DNA from: DASQUK01 sp963717085
GTDB lineage: Bacteria > Actinomycetota > Acidimicrobiia > Acidimicrobiales > VFJN01
Reading direction: 5' to 3'
DNA: 64,000 nucleotides
Assembly (NCBI GenBank): GCA_963717085.1
Contig: CAVQVM010000019.1
Location: 310,001-374,000, forward strand
Shown: positions 24,435 through 33,032 of the stretch, in pieces
How the letters are laid out: each line of letters begins with the position of its first letter
Position numbering within the stretch: the first letter of the stretch is position 1
Translations under genes and position numbers: made by a program
Notes under the pieces: generated by a model
What the model was told of the DNA's origin: nothing
The model's database searches: none
Seen by the model: only the letters and a program-made list of their open reading frames with translations

Positions 24435-25292
24435 GTGACTGAGCGTCTGGGAGTAGTCGGGTGCGGGCTGATGGGGTCGGGCATCGCCGAGATGGCGGCC
24501 CGGTCCGGGTTCGACGTCGTGGTCCAGGAGGTCGACGAGGCCCGCGCCGACGCCGGCCGGCGCAAGATCGACGGCTCGCTGGCCCGGGGCCTGCGCGCCG
24601 GCAAGCTCACGGAGGACGAGATCGCCGCCGCTCAGGCGCGCCTGCGCTTCGTCACCGACCTGGGGGAGCTGGCTGACCGCGAGGTCGTCGTCGAGGCCAT
24701 CATCGAGGACGAGGAAGCGAAGAAGCAGGTGTTCACCGCTCTCGACAAGGTCGTCGATGACCCCTCGGCCATCCTGGCGTCGAACACGTCCTCGATACCG
24801 ATCATGAAGCTGGGCATGGCCACCGGCCGGCCCGAGCAGGTGATCGGCATCCACTTCTTCAACCCGGTGCCCGTGCTCAAGCTGGTCGAGCTGGTCAGCT
24901 CGTTGCTCACTGCCGAGCGGACCGCCGAGCAGGCGGCCGGCTTCGCGGAGGCCCTGGGCAAGCACGTGATCCGCTCGCAGGACCGGGCGGGGTTCGTGGT
25001 CAACGCCCTACTCATCCCCTACCTGCTGTCCGCCATCCGCATGCTCGAGTCGGGATTCGCCACAGCCGAGGACATCGACGCCGGCATGGTCGAGGGCTGC
25101 GCCCACCCCATGGGCCCGCTGGCGCTCACCGACCTCATCGGGCTCGACACCACCAAGGCAGTGGCCGAGTCGCTGTACGAAGAGTTCCGGGAGCAGCTCT
25201 ACGCACCCCCTCCGCTGCTGGTGCGCATGGTCGAGGCCGGGTTGCTGGGCCGCAAGAGCGGTCGCGGCTTCCACGACTACTCGACGGCCTGA
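24435..25292 (+). CDS. 3-hydroxyacyl-CoA (3-hydroxybutyryl-CoA) dehydrogenase
   Basis: NAD(P)-dependent oxidation or reduction of 3-hydroxyacyl-CoA, about 285 residues. The Rossmann motif is VVGCGLMGSGIAEMAA. The family's catalytic segment is IGIHFFNPVPVLKLVELV (His), then SQDRAGFVVNALLIPYLLSAI, GCAHPMGPLALTDLIGLD and GRKSGRGFHDYS. GTG 24435 is chosen because TATAAA lies 7 bases upstream; an in-frame GTG at 24429 is the alternative. It begins a three-gene run with the carboxylase and SDR genes. Confidence 0.88.
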   Translation: MTERLGVVGCGLMGSGIAEMAARSGFDVVVQEVDEARADAGRRKIDGSLARGLRAGKLTEDEIAAAQARLRFVTDLGELADREVVVEAIIEDEEAKKQVFTALDKVVDDPSAILASNTSSIPIMKLGMATGRPEQVIGIHFFNPVPVLKLVELVSSLLTAERTAEQAAGFAEALGKHVIRSQDRAGFVVNALLIPYLLSAIRMLESGFATAEDIDAGMVEGCAHPMGPLALTDLIGLDTTKAVAESLYEEFREQLYAPPPLLVRMVEAGLLGRKSGRGFHDYSTA

Positions 25293-25303
25293 CGGGGCTC
25301 TAG

Positions 25304-27139
25304 ATGGCGGAGGTTCGCTCGCCGCTGCGTGGATCCGTCGTCCGGGTGGTGGCCGCGCTGGGCGCACGGGTCGAGCCGTCGTCGCCGGTCGTGATCGTCG
25401 AGTCCATGAAGATGGAGTACGTCATCGAGGCGGGTGCCGCAGGCACGATCGGCAAGGTGGTGGTGGCGCCCGGCGATGCCGTCACCTCCGGCGACCTGTT
25501 GGCCGTCGTCGAGGAGGCGGCTACTGCCCCAGCCGAAATCGCGCCCGGCGGCGCCGCCGACCCGGCACGCGGGACGCCACAGGCCGAGGACGGAGACACC
25601 ACGCCGCGGGCGGACCTGGCCGAGGTGGTCGAGCGCCACGCGGCCGGGCTCGACGATGGCCGTCCCGAGGCCGTGGCCCGCCGGCGGAGCACGGGGCAGC
25701 GCACCACGCGCGAGAACGTGGCCGACCTGCTCGACCCGGGCAGCCTCGTCGAGTACGGGCCGCTGGTCATCGCCGCGCAGCGCCGACGCCGGTCCCTCGA
25801 CGATCTGATAGCTCGTACGCCCGCCGATGGCCTGGTCGCCGGGGTGGGCACGGTCGACGGCCGCCCCACCGCCGTGCTGTCCTACGACTACACGGTGCTG
25901 GCCGGGACCCAGGGCTATCAGAACCATCGCAAGAAGGACCGGCTGTTCGACGTCATCGAGCGCCAGGGTCTGCCGGTCGTGTTCTTCGCCGAGGGCGGGG
26001 GCGGGCGGCCGGGTGACACCGACGCACCGGGCGTGTCAGGGCTCGACTGCCTGGCGTTCAACCTGTGGGGCGGGCTCAGCGGCCGGGTCCCGCTCGTGGG
26101 CATCACGTCCGGGCGTTGCTTCGCCGGCAACGCCGCCATCCTCGGTTGCTGCGACGTGGTGATCGCCACGGCCGGATCCAACATCGGCATGGGCGGTCCG
26201 GCGATGATCGAGGGCGGGGGCCTGGGCGTGTTCGCCCCCGAGGAGATCGGGCCGCTCGATGTGCAGGTCGGCAACGGTGTGGTGGACATCCCGGTCGCCG
26301 ACGAGGCCGAGGCGGTGGCCGTGGCCAAGCGTTACCTCTCCTACTTCGGCGGGCCCCACGACGGCTGGATGTGCGCCGACCAGGCCGTCCTGCGCGACCT
26401 CGTCCCGGAGAACCGGCGGCGCGTCTACGACGTCCGGGTCGTGATCGAGACGCTGGCCGACACCGACTCGGTGCTCGAGCTGCGTGCTGGCTTCGGCCTG
26501 GGGATGATCACCGTGCTGGCGCGGGTCGAGGGCAGCCCGCTCGGCATCGTGGCCAACAACCCCGCCCACCAGGCCGGAGCCATCGACGCCGATGGCGCCG
26601 ACAAGGCCGCCCGGTTCATGCAACTGTGCGATGCGTTCGACCTGCCCCTGCTGTTCCTGTGCGACACCCCCGGGATCATGGTCGGCCCCGACGCCGAGAC
26701 CACCGCGTTGGTGCGCCACGCCTGCCGCCTGTTCGTCACCGGCGCCAACCTCACGGTGCCCACGGGCACGATCGTCCTCCGCAAGGGCTACGGCCTCGGG
26801 GCGCAGGCCATGGCCGCCGGCAGCTTCAAGGCGCCGCTGTTCTGCGTCGCCTGGCCCACAGGCGAGTTCGGTGGGATGGGGTTGGAGGGCGCAGTGCGCC
26901 TCGGTTACCGCGCCGAGCTCGAGGCGATCGACGATCCCAACGAGCGCGACCGGGCCTTCGAGCGGATGGTCGCCCAGGCCTACGAGCACGGCAAGGCGCT
27001 CAACGCGGCCACGCACTTCGAGATCGACGACGTGATCGACCCGGCGGATACCCGCCGCTGGATCGCCGGCACCTTCGGCGCCTCCCCGCCCACAGGTTCC
27101 CGCGTCACCAAGAAGCGCCCGTACATCGACACGTGGTGA
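25304..27139 (+). CDS. biotinyl domain-carboxyltransferase fusion (acyl-CoA carboxylase)
   Basis: A 611-residue fusion. Residues 1-75 are a biotin carrier domain with ESMKMEY, Lys36 being the biotinylation site. After an Ala/Pro-rich linker comes a complete carboxyltransferase of the PCCB/AccD type with both crotonase-like halves: GFQNH-type segment TQGYQNHRKK, FFAEGGGGRPGD, LRAGFGLGMITVLARVEG, LCDTPGIMVGPDAE, RKGYGLGAQAMAAG and WPTGEFGGMGLEGAVRLGYR. No biotin carboxylase gene is nearby, so it must borrow that subunit. It may carboxylate a short acyl-CoA. ATG start 11 bases after the dehydrogenase. Confidence 0.85.
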   Translation: MAEVRSPLRGSVVRVVAALGARVEPSSPVVIVESMKMEYVIEAGAAGTIGKVVVAPGDAVTSGDLLAVVEEAATAPAEIAPGGAADPARGTPQAEDGDTTPRADLAEVVERHAAGLDDGRPEAVARRRSTGQRTTRENVADLLDPGSLVEYGPLVIAAQRRRRSLDDLIARTPADGLVAGVGTVDGRPTAVLSYDYTVLAGTQGYQNHRKKDRLFDVIERQGLPVVFFAEGGGGRPGDTDAPGVSGLDCLAFNLWGGLSGRVPLVGITSGRCFAGNAAILGCCDVVIATAGSNIGMGGPAMIEGGGLGVFAPEEIGPLDVQVGNGVVDIPVADEAEAVAVAKRYLSYFGGPHDGWMCADQAVLRDLVPENRRRVYDVRVVIETLADTDSVLELRAGFGLGMITVLARVEGSPLGIVANNPAHQAGAIDADGADKAARFMQLCDAFDLPLLFLCDTPGIMVGPDAETTALVRHACRLFVTGANLTVPTGTIVLRKGYGLGAQAMAAGSFKAPLFCVAWPTGEFGGMGLEGAVRLGYRAELEAIDDPNERDRAFERMVAQAYEHGKALNAATHFEIDDVIDPADTRRWIAGTFGASPPTGSRVTKKRPYIDTW

Positions 27140-27148
27140 GATGCCCGG

Positions 27149-27916
27149 ATGAGCGACCTCTTCTCCATCGCCGGAAAGACCGCCCTCGTGACCGGGGGAT
27201 CACGCGGCATCGGGCTGATGATCGCCCGGGGCTACGTCGAGGCCGGTGCCCGGGTCTACATCTCGTCACGGAAGGCTGACGTCCTCGACGAGGTGGCGGC
27301 CGAGCTCTCGAAGGTGGGGGAGTGCCACGCCATCGCCGCGGACCTGTCGGCCGAGGCCGAGTGCCGGCGGCTCGCCGAGGCGATCGCCGCCCGGGAGTCG
27401 AGCCTGGACGTCCTGGTGAACAATGCGGGCGCCACCTGGGGCGCGCCGCTCGAGCAGTTCGACGAGGCTGCGTGGGAGCGGGCGCTGGCCCTCAACGTCA
27501 AGGGCGTGTTCCACCTGACCAAGTTCCTCCTGCCGCTGCTCGAGGAGGCGGGTACGGCCGAGGACCCGGCCAGGGTGATCAACATCGGGTCGATCGACGG
27601 CCTCAGGGTGCCGCTGATGGACAACTACTCGTACTCGGCGTCGAAGGCGGCGGTGCACATGCTCACCCGCCACCTCGCGAAGCGGCTGGCGCCCCGGGTC
27701 ACCGTCAACGCCATCGCCCCGGGACCGTTCGAGTCCAAGATGATGGCCGCCACGCTCGAGGCGTTCGGCGAGCAGATCGCGGCGGGCACCCCGCTCAAGC
27801 GCATCGGCCGCCCCGACGACATGGCCGGTGCCGCGATCTACCTGGCATCCCGGGCGGGCGCCTACCTCACCGGTGCCGTCATCCCGGTCGACGGCGGCAT
27901 CGCCAGCCTCGCCTGA
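27149..27916 (+). CDS. short-chain dehydrogenase/reductase
   Basis: A 255-residue classical SDR. It has TGGSRGIG for NAD(P), NNAGATWG, the Ser of INIGSIDG and the catalytic YSYSASK, ending VIPVDGGIASLA. It resembles RhlG and 3-oxoacyl-ACP reductases and, with the preceding genes, may act on 3-hydroxy/3-oxoacyl groups. ATG start 10 bases after the carboxylase stop. It ends 3 bases from the end of the convergent MFS gene. Confidence 0.82.
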   Translation: MSDLFSIAGKTALVTGGSRGIGLMIARGYVEAGARVYISSRKADVLDEVAAELSKVGECHAIAADLSAEAECRRLAEAIAARESSLDVLVNNAGATWGAPLEQFDEAAWERALALNVKGVFHLTKFLLPLLEEAGTAEDPARVINIGSIDGLRVPLMDNYSYSASKAAVHMLTRHLAKRLAPRVTVNAIAPGPFESKMMAATLEAFGEQIAAGTPLKRIGRPDDMAGAAIYLASRAGAYLTGAVIPVDGGIASLA

Positions 27917-27919
27917 CGG

Positions 27920-29152
27920 TCACGGTTCCCGGACGTCGGTCAGCCGCACGGCGGCCATCGTCGACGGGCCGCGTCCCGGGACGATCCTGGGCGCGGCGGC
28001 CGCCAGCACCAGCGCCACGATCGCCACCAGCCCGAACGCCCAGCGCAGGCTCAGGAGCTCGGCGACCGCGCCCACGATGACCGGTTCGACCATGAACCCC
28101 AGCCGGGCGGCGAGCGACACTGCGGCCGCGCCCGATCCCGGGGACACGCCCTCCGTCCGGGCCGCGGCCGAGAAGGCCAGGGGGAAGAAGCCGGCGGCGC
28201 CCAGGCCGGCGAGCGCCAGCCCGATCGCGAACGCAGTGGGGTGATTCACGGTGATGCCGAGCAGCAGGCCGGCCGCGACCAGCGCGGTGCCGCCCCGCAG
28301 CACGACGGCGCCGCCGAACCGGTCGGTGAGCCGGTCCCCGGCGAAGCGGCCGCCCACCATGCCGGCCATGAAGGCCGCGTAGCCAAGCGCGGACACGCCG
28401 GCCGCCACGCCCATGCGCTCCAGCTGGATGGCGGACCAGTCGGAGGGCGCACCCTCGATGATGGCGCCGCCGACGGTGGCGGCCGCGAGCACCACGATCG
28501 GCCGGATGGGCCACCGGGATCCGGCCGCACGCCCGGGCGTGGGCTCCGGTGCGCCGGGGCCGCCCGCCACCGAGGGCCGGGCGTCGTCGCCGACCAGGCC
28601 CCGGCGCGTCGCGAGCACGCTGCCGGCGATTACAGCACCCACCAGCGCCAAGTGGAGCGTGAGCGGGACACCGGTGGCGGCGCCGGCGGCGGCGATGCCG
28701 GCCGCGGCCAGCGCCCCCAAGCTCCAGGTGCCGTGGAGCCCGTGCATCACCGAGCGCCCCGACCGGTCCGCGTAGGCGGTGCCATTGGCGTTCATCGAGA
28801 TGTCCATGGCGGCGTCGGTGGCACCGACCACTGTCAGGGCGACGAACAGTGTCGGGGCGTTGGGCGCGGCCCCGACGGTCCACAGGCTGGCCCCGAGGCC
28901 GCCGGCGGCGACCAGCAGCACCGGGCGGCTGCCCACTCGGCTCACCAACCCGCCCGCCACCGGGCTGGCAGCCATGGCGCCCAGGGCCATGCCGACGAGC
29001 GTCAACCCCAGGGTGGCGTCGGAGAGGCCGAGGTCAGACTGGCGCTCCGGCAGGCGGGCCAGGAAGCTCGGTCCGCCGAGCCCGTTGGCGACGAACGCGA
29101 CCGCCACGGCGCCGATCCACGGTGCCCGACGCGCCCGCAGCCGCACCGGCAC
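27920..29152 (-). CDS. MFS transporter
   Basis: A 410-residue protein with about 12 membrane segments. The first (IGAVAVAFVANGLGGPSFLARLP) and the loop GGLVSRVGSRPVLLVAAGG (MFS motif A type) resemble YbjJ-like small-molecule efflux proteins, as does GTAYADRSGRSVMHGLHGTW. The GTG start lies at the end of two hairpin-repeat copies that fill the gap to the cyclase gene upstream. Substrate cannot be predicted. Confidence 0.83.
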   Translation of the reverse strand: MPVRLRARRAPWIGAVAVAFVANGLGGPSFLARLPERQSDLGLSDATLGLTLVGMALGAMAASPVAGGLVSRVGSRPVLLVAAGGLGASLWTVGAAPNAPTLFVALTVVGATDAAMDISMNANGTAYADRSGRSVMHGLHGTWSLGALAAAGIAAAGAATGVPLTLHLALVGAVIAGSVLATRRGLVGDDARPSVAGGPGAPEPTPGRAAGSRWPIRPIVVLAAATVGGAIIEGAPSDWSAIQLERMGVAAGVSALGYAAFMAGMVGGRFAGDRLTDRFGGAVVLRGGTALVAAGLLLGITVNHPTAFAIGLALAGLGAAGFFPLAFSAAARTEGVSPGSGAAAVSLAARLGFMVEPVIVGAVAELLSLRWAFGLVAIVALVLAAAAPRIVPGRGPSTMAAVRLTDVREP

Positions 29153-29160
29153 TCAGGCTT

Positions 29161-29280
29161 CCCGCTCTTGGTGCTTCGCACCGGGCCGCTCGGGCTCCGA
29201 CGCTGTGTTTCCCGCTCCTGTCGCCTTCGGCGACGGGCCGCTCGGGCCCCCGGCTCGCTGCATTGCGGACACTCGCTCAG
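29161..29280 (-). repeat. junction repeat element, two hairpin modules
   Basis: Read on the plus strand, module A (29161-29194) is CCCGCTCTT, stem GGTGC-TTC-GCACC, then GGGCCGCTCGGG. Module B (29211-29246) is CCCGCTCCT, stem GTCGCC-TTC-GGCGAC, then GGGCCGCTCGGG. The shared ends are constant while the stems differ by paired changes. The element ends GACACTCGCTCAG, whose complement supplies the TGA stop of the cyclase gene (29277-29279). It occupies almost the whole cyclase-MFS gap. Confidence 0.75.
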
Positions 29281-29933
29281 GAAATGACCGCCAGTGCCCG
29301 CACCGGGAACGTGCCCATCCCGCGGATCGCCGGCGGCATGGCCACCAGCGTGAACGGCCGCCCGCCGATCTGGTCCAGGCCGGTGAGGTGCTCGATGATC
29401 GGCACGCCGGCGGCCAGCAGCACCGAATGGATCGGCCTCTCGCCCGTACGGGTGCCGTCGATGTTCACCGAGTCGATCCCCACCACGGCGGCGCCGCCCT
29501 CGGCCAGGCGCTCGGCCGCTGCCACGCCGAGGTAGGGGTGGTCGGGCTCGCCGTAGCGCTCCGTGCCCCAGTGGCGGTCCCAGCCGGTGCGGAAGAGCAC
29601 GGCGTGTCCCGCCAGGTCGTGGCCGTCGAGCCGGGTCGAGGAGATCTCCTGGTCCTCGCCGGCGTCGACCACGAGCCCCGGCACCCCGACAACCCGGGCC
29701 GGGTCGAGCCCTGCGAGGTCGTGGCCGTCGGGATAGCGGTGGAACGGCGTGTCGAGGTAGGTCCCGGTGTTGGAGACCATGTCGATGCGCCCGATGTGGA
29801 ACTCGTAGCCCGGCGCGTAGCGCTGGCGCGATGCCTCGCGACTCAGATGGTCGGAGATCACCGGCGCCGGGAGCCCGGGATAGGTGACGGTCCCGTCCTC
29901 GAGTACGTGGCTGAGGTCGACGATCGTGGGCAT
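29277..29933 (-). CDS. cyclase-family (kynurenine formamidase-like) hydrolase with altered metal motif
   Basis: A 218-residue PF04199-type protein (IVDLSHVLEDGTVTYPG, VVGIDSVNID, RPIHSVLLAAGVPIIEHLTGL). The usual metal motif HxGTHxDxPxH reads SNTGTYLDTPFH here, so two of the His ligands are Asn and Tyr while Asp and the last His remain. Metal use may therefore differ. Substrate is unknown. ATG start. Its stop codon lies in a dispersed hairpin element. Confidence 0.75.
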   Translation of the reverse strand: MPTIVDLSHVLEDGTVTYPGLPAPVISDHLSREASRQRYAPGYEFHIGRIDMVSNTGTYLDTPFHRYPDGHDLAGLDPARVVGVPGLVVDAGEDQEISSTRLDGHDLAGHAVLFRTGWDRHWGTERYGEPDHPYLGVAAAERLAEGGAAVVGIDSVNIDGTRTGERPIHSVLLAAGVPIIEHLTGLDQIGGRPFTLVAMPPAIRGMGTFPVRALAVIS

Positions 29934-29965
29934 GCCGGCCGGTCTACCTCGTCCCGTCCGCGCTC

Positions 29966-30002
29966 ACGCATGCATTTGGCACGTGAGGGCCAACGAATGC
30001 GT
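29966..30002 (-). terminator. imperfect hairpin at the end of an acyl-CoA dehydrogenase gene
   Basis: ACGCAT...ATGCGT (29966-29971 with 29997-30002) encloses TTGGC...GCCAA (29976-29980 with 29989-29993) around an 8-base loop. It spans most of the 68-base gap to the cyclase gene. No T-tract is present, so it may be a weak terminator or leader structure. Confidence 0.35.
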
Positions 30003-31273
30003 CAGCTCCTCGGCACCTGTGACCAGGGCATCTCCTTGTCGACCCGCGGCTCGCCGGGCAGTCCGAGCACCCGCTCACCGAGGATGTTGCGCTGGATCTC
30101 CGACGTCCCGCCCTCGATCGAGTTGGCTCGGGACCGCAGGAACATCTTGCGCGCCTCGCCTGGCGGGCCTACGAGCCCGAGGCTTTCGGCCCGCCGCATG
30201 GTGTAGTCGTAGCCGTCCAGAGCGGCCGGGCCCAGCAGGTCGACGCACAGGTCGTAGACCGCCTTGTTGAGCTCGGCGAAGCCCAGCTTGGCGATCGATC
30301 CCTCGGGCCCCGGATTGCCGGCCTTGCGGTTCTGCGATGCGCGGATGTTGGTGAGCCGCAGGACCTCGGTCTCGATCCACAGCCGCATCAGCCGATCGCG
30401 CATCGCAGGACGACGGTCGGCGACCTCGTCCCGCCAGATGCGCATCGCCTCGGCGATGGCGCCGGAGCCACGGCGGGGTAGGCCGCCCCCGCCGCCGATG
30501 ACCGTGCGCTCGTTCATGAGCGTGGTCATGGCCACCCGCCAGCCGTCACCGACGTCGCCGATGCGGTCGGCGTCGGGCACCCGCACCTCGGACATGTAGA
30601 CCTCGTTGAACTCGGCCTCGCCCGTGAGCTGCCGCAACGGCCGGACCTCCACGCCGGGCGCGTGCATGTCGAGGGCGAAGTAGGTGAGGCCCTTGTGCTT
30701 GGGCACATCGGGATCGGTCCGGGCCACGAGCATGCCCCGGTCCGCGATGTGCGCCAGCGTGTTCCACACCTTCTGGCCGCTGATCAGCCACTCGTCGCCG
30801 TCGCGCGCCGCCCGGGTGGCGAGCCCGGCCAGGTCGGACCCGGCGCCCGGCTCGCTGAAGAGCTGGCACCAGGCGTCCTCCCCGGTGAACATGCGGCGTA
30901 GGAGCCGCTCCTGCAGCGCCTCGTCGCCGTTGGTGACCACGGTCGGCGCCGCCAGCGTCCACCCGAAGAACTCGCGGCTGGCCGGAGGCGCGGCGCCGGC
31001 GGCGAACACCCGCTCGTCGACCTGTCGCTGCAGGGCGGGTGGCACGCCCAATCCACCCGATCCCTCGGGGAAGTGCACCCAGGCCAGCCCCAGGTCGTAC
31101 TGGCGGCCGCGGAACTCCACGGGATCGGTCGACACCGGGTCGAGCTCCGCCAACAGCTTGTCGATCCGCTCGGCGACGAGGGCGCTGGCATCGCCCCCTG
31201 CTCCCCGCTCTTGGCCTTCGGCCGGGCCGCTCGGGCCACGCTCGCTCTCTCGCCCTCCGGGACGCTCGCTCAT
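30002..31273 (-). CDS. acyl-CoA dehydrogenase
   Basis: A 423-residue FAD enzyme: YDLGLAWVHFPEGSGGLGVP, CQLFSEPGAGSDLAGLATRA, ISGQKVWNTLAHIADRGMLVAR and the C-terminal SIEGGTSEIQRNILGERVLGLP. The MCAD catalytic Glu position (EGGTSE) is partly retained. The first 25 or so residues are encoded by a copy of the dispersed hairpin repeat and do not belong to the fold, so the ancestral start was probably later. Substrate unknown. It is on the same strand as the ABC operon upstream, 72 bases away. Confidence 0.85.
   Translation of the reverse strand: MSERPGGRESERGPSGPAEGQERGAGGDASALVAERIDKLLAELDPVSTDPVEFRGRQYDLGLAWVHFPEGSGGLGVPPALQRQVDERVFAAGAAPPASREFFGWTLAAPTVVTNGDEALQERLLRRMFTGEDAWCQLFSEPGAGSDLAGLATRAARDGDEWLISGQKVWNTLAHIADRGMLVARTDPDVPKHKGLTYFALDMHAPGVEVRPLRQLTGEAEFNEVYMSEVRVPDADRIGDVGDGWRVAMTTLMNERTVIGGGGGLPRRGSGAIAEAMRIWRDEVADRRPAMRDRLMRLWIETEVLRLTNIRASQNRKAGNPGPEGSIAKLGFAELNKAVYDLCVDLLGPAALDGYDYTMRRAESLGLVGPPGEARKMFLRSRANSIEGGTSEIQRNILGERVLGLPGEPRVDKEMPWSQVPRS
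31203..31273 (-). repeat. junction repeat element, copy at acyl-CoA dehydrogenase start
   Basis: On the minus strand the element starts ATGAGCGAGCGTCCC, which supplies the start codon. It continues through GAGAGAGCGAGCG and ends in the hairpin module GAGCGGCCC, GGCC-GAA-GGCC, AAGAGCGGG. The 30-base module differs from the copy at 5431-5460 at one base. The first 15 bases also begin the ABC1 kinase gene at 60693. Confidence 0.75.
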
Positions 31274-31345
31274 GCCCGCGAGATTAGGGCCCGTCCACCA
31301 CCGTACGCAGGCCCCCCGGTCAGAGCCCGAGGGCGTGCCGAGCAG

Positions 31346-32224
31346 TCAGGGGGCAGCCTCGAGCAGTCCCCAGCGGCGGCGGATGGCCCGGTCGAGCGTG
31401 CCGAAGAGCAGGGAGTCGACCAGGATGCCGACCACCAGGATCACGATCATGGTGGCGAGCAGGCCCGACGAGTTGTTGACGGCGCGGTTCTGGGTCAGGA
31501 GGAACCCGACCGACTCCTTGCCGCGGATCACGACCAACAGCTCGCCCGCCATGAGGCTCCGCCAGGCGAAGGCCCACCCCTGCTTCAGGCCGCCCACGAA
31601 CGAGGGCAGCGACGCCGGCAGAACGACGTACCGGTAGGCGGCCAGGCCCCGCGCGCCGAGGACGCGACCGGCGCGCAGCAGGATCGGCGGGATGTTGTCG
31701 GCCCCGGTGATGAGGCCGTTGGCGATCGACGGCGCCGCCCCGAGGACGACGACGAACAGGATCGCCCGCTCCGACAGCTGGAAGATCAGGATCGCGAGCG
31801 GGAACCAAGCGATCGACGGCATCGTCTGGAGGCCGGTGATGAGCGACCCGAAGGCGGCCCGCAGGGTCGGGATCCGGGCCACGAGGCTGCCGACGACGGT
31901 GCCGATCACGATCGCCAGTGCAAAGCCCATCAACGCGCGTCGCATGGTGATGCCGAGGGCGGTCGTCAGCGTGCCGTCGGCCGCGTAGCCCCAGAGGTCG
32001 TCCCAGGCCTCACGCGGCGGGGCGAGCGCGAACTCCGGCTTCCAGCCCGACCACACGACGAGCTGCCAGATCCCGATGCCGAGGATGGCGGCCGCGGCCT
32101 TCGGCCAGCTGGCCCTCCAGATCCGCCGGCTCCTGGACTCGCCGGTGCCGCCGGCGAGCTCGAGGAGGTCGAGCCCGGCGAGCTCCTGGTCATGGTTCAG
32201 CGCGTGGGTCTCACTGACGGGCAT
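31346..32224 (-). CDS. SsuC/TauC-type ABC transporter permease
   Basis: Membrane subunit of a nitrate/sulfonate/taurine-class importer, 292 residues with six or so membrane segments (ILGIGIWQLVVW, TMRRALMGFALAIVIGTVVG, RAILFVVVLGAAPSIANGLI, LATMIVILVVGILVDSLLFG). The cytoplasmic loop VLPASLPSFVGGLKQGWAFAWRSL is the EAA-type coupling region. ATG start overlaps the ATPase gene end by 14 bases. Which anion or organic compound it carries is not evident. Confidence 0.87.
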   Translation of the reverse strand: MPVSETHALNHDQELAGLDLLELAGGTGESRSRRIWRASWPKAAAAILGIGIWQLVVWSGWKPEFALAPPREAWDDLWGYAADGTLTTALGITMRRALMGFALAIVIGTVVGSLVARIPTLRAAFGSLITGLQTMPSIAWFPLAILIFQLSERAILFVVVLGAAPSIANGLITGADNIPPILLRAGRVLGARGLAAYRYVVLPASLPSFVGGLKQGWAFAWRSLMAGELLVVIRGKESVGFLLTQNRAVNNSSGLLATMIVILVVGILVDSLLFGTLDRAIRRRWGLLEAAP

Positions 32225-33032
32225 GGCGGCGCACCTCCTCGCGCAGGCGTCCGGTGATGCGCGCGGCGACGTCGCTGACCTCGGGCGACTCGATGCGGCG
32301 GGGCCGTTCGACGTCCACGTCGAACGTGGCCGCCACGCGGCCGGGCCGGCTGGTCAGCACGACGATGCGGTCGGCCAGGCGGGCGGCCTCGCGCACGTTG
32401 TGGGTCACGAAGACGATGGTGAGGCTGCGGTCGCGCCACAGGCTCTCGAGCTCGTCGTGAAGCACGTCCCGCGTCATGGCATCGAGGGCCCCGAACGGCT
32501 CGTCCATCAACAGGACGTCGGCGTCCTGTGCGAAGGCGCGGGCGAGCGCCACCCGTTGGCGCATGCCGCCGGACAGCTCGTGCGGCCGCTTGCCGGCGAA
32601 CGCCTCGAGGTGGACGGTGCGCAGCAACGACTCCACGCGGGGGCGACGCTCGGCCTTGGGCACCCGGCGGAGCTTGAGCGCCAGGTCGACGTTCGATGCG
32701 ACGGTCAGCCACGGGAAGAGGGCCGCGTCCTGGAACATGAGTGCGGTCCGCCCCTCGACGTCGGCGCGGCCGGTGGTCGGTCGGTCCAGGCCGGCGATGA
32801 GGTTCAGCAGTGTGCTCTTGCCGCAGCCGGAGACGCCGACGAGGCACACGAGCTCGCCCGGGGCCACGTCGAGGTCGATGTGGTCGATGGCGGCGACGGC
32901 CGCCTGCCCGCCGCCGTAGACCTTGCTCACCCCCCTCAGCGCCACCGCCGGAAGCGGCCGCGGCGGGACGCTCGGCAGGCGTGCGGCCGGTGCGTCGCCC
33001 ACGCCGGTGCCGGGGACGGTGCGGTCGGTCAC
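32211..33032 (-). CDS. SsuB/TauB-type ABC transporter ATPase
   Basis: A 273-residue nucleotide-binding subunit: Walker A GVSGCGKST, Q-loop MFQDAALFPWLTV, signature LSGGMRQRVALARA, Walker B VLLMDEPFGALD, His loop VFVTHNVREA. GTG 33032 overlaps the binding-protein stop as GTGA. The open frame extends further upstream, but that part is out-of-frame reading of the binding-protein gene. Confidence 0.88.
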   Translation of the reverse strand: MTDRTVPGTGVGDAPAARLPSVPPRPLPAVALRGVSKVYGGGQAAVAAIDHIDLDVAPGELVCLVGVSGCGKSTLLNLIAGLDRPTTGRADVEGRTALMFQDAALFPWLTVASNVDLALKLRRVPKAERRPRVESLLRTVHLEAFAGKRPHELSGGMRQRVALARAFAQDADVLLMDEPFGALDAMTRDVLHDELESLWRDRSLTIVFVTHNVREAARLADRIVVLTSRPGRVAATFDVDVERPRRIESPEVSDVAARITGRLREEVRRHARQ

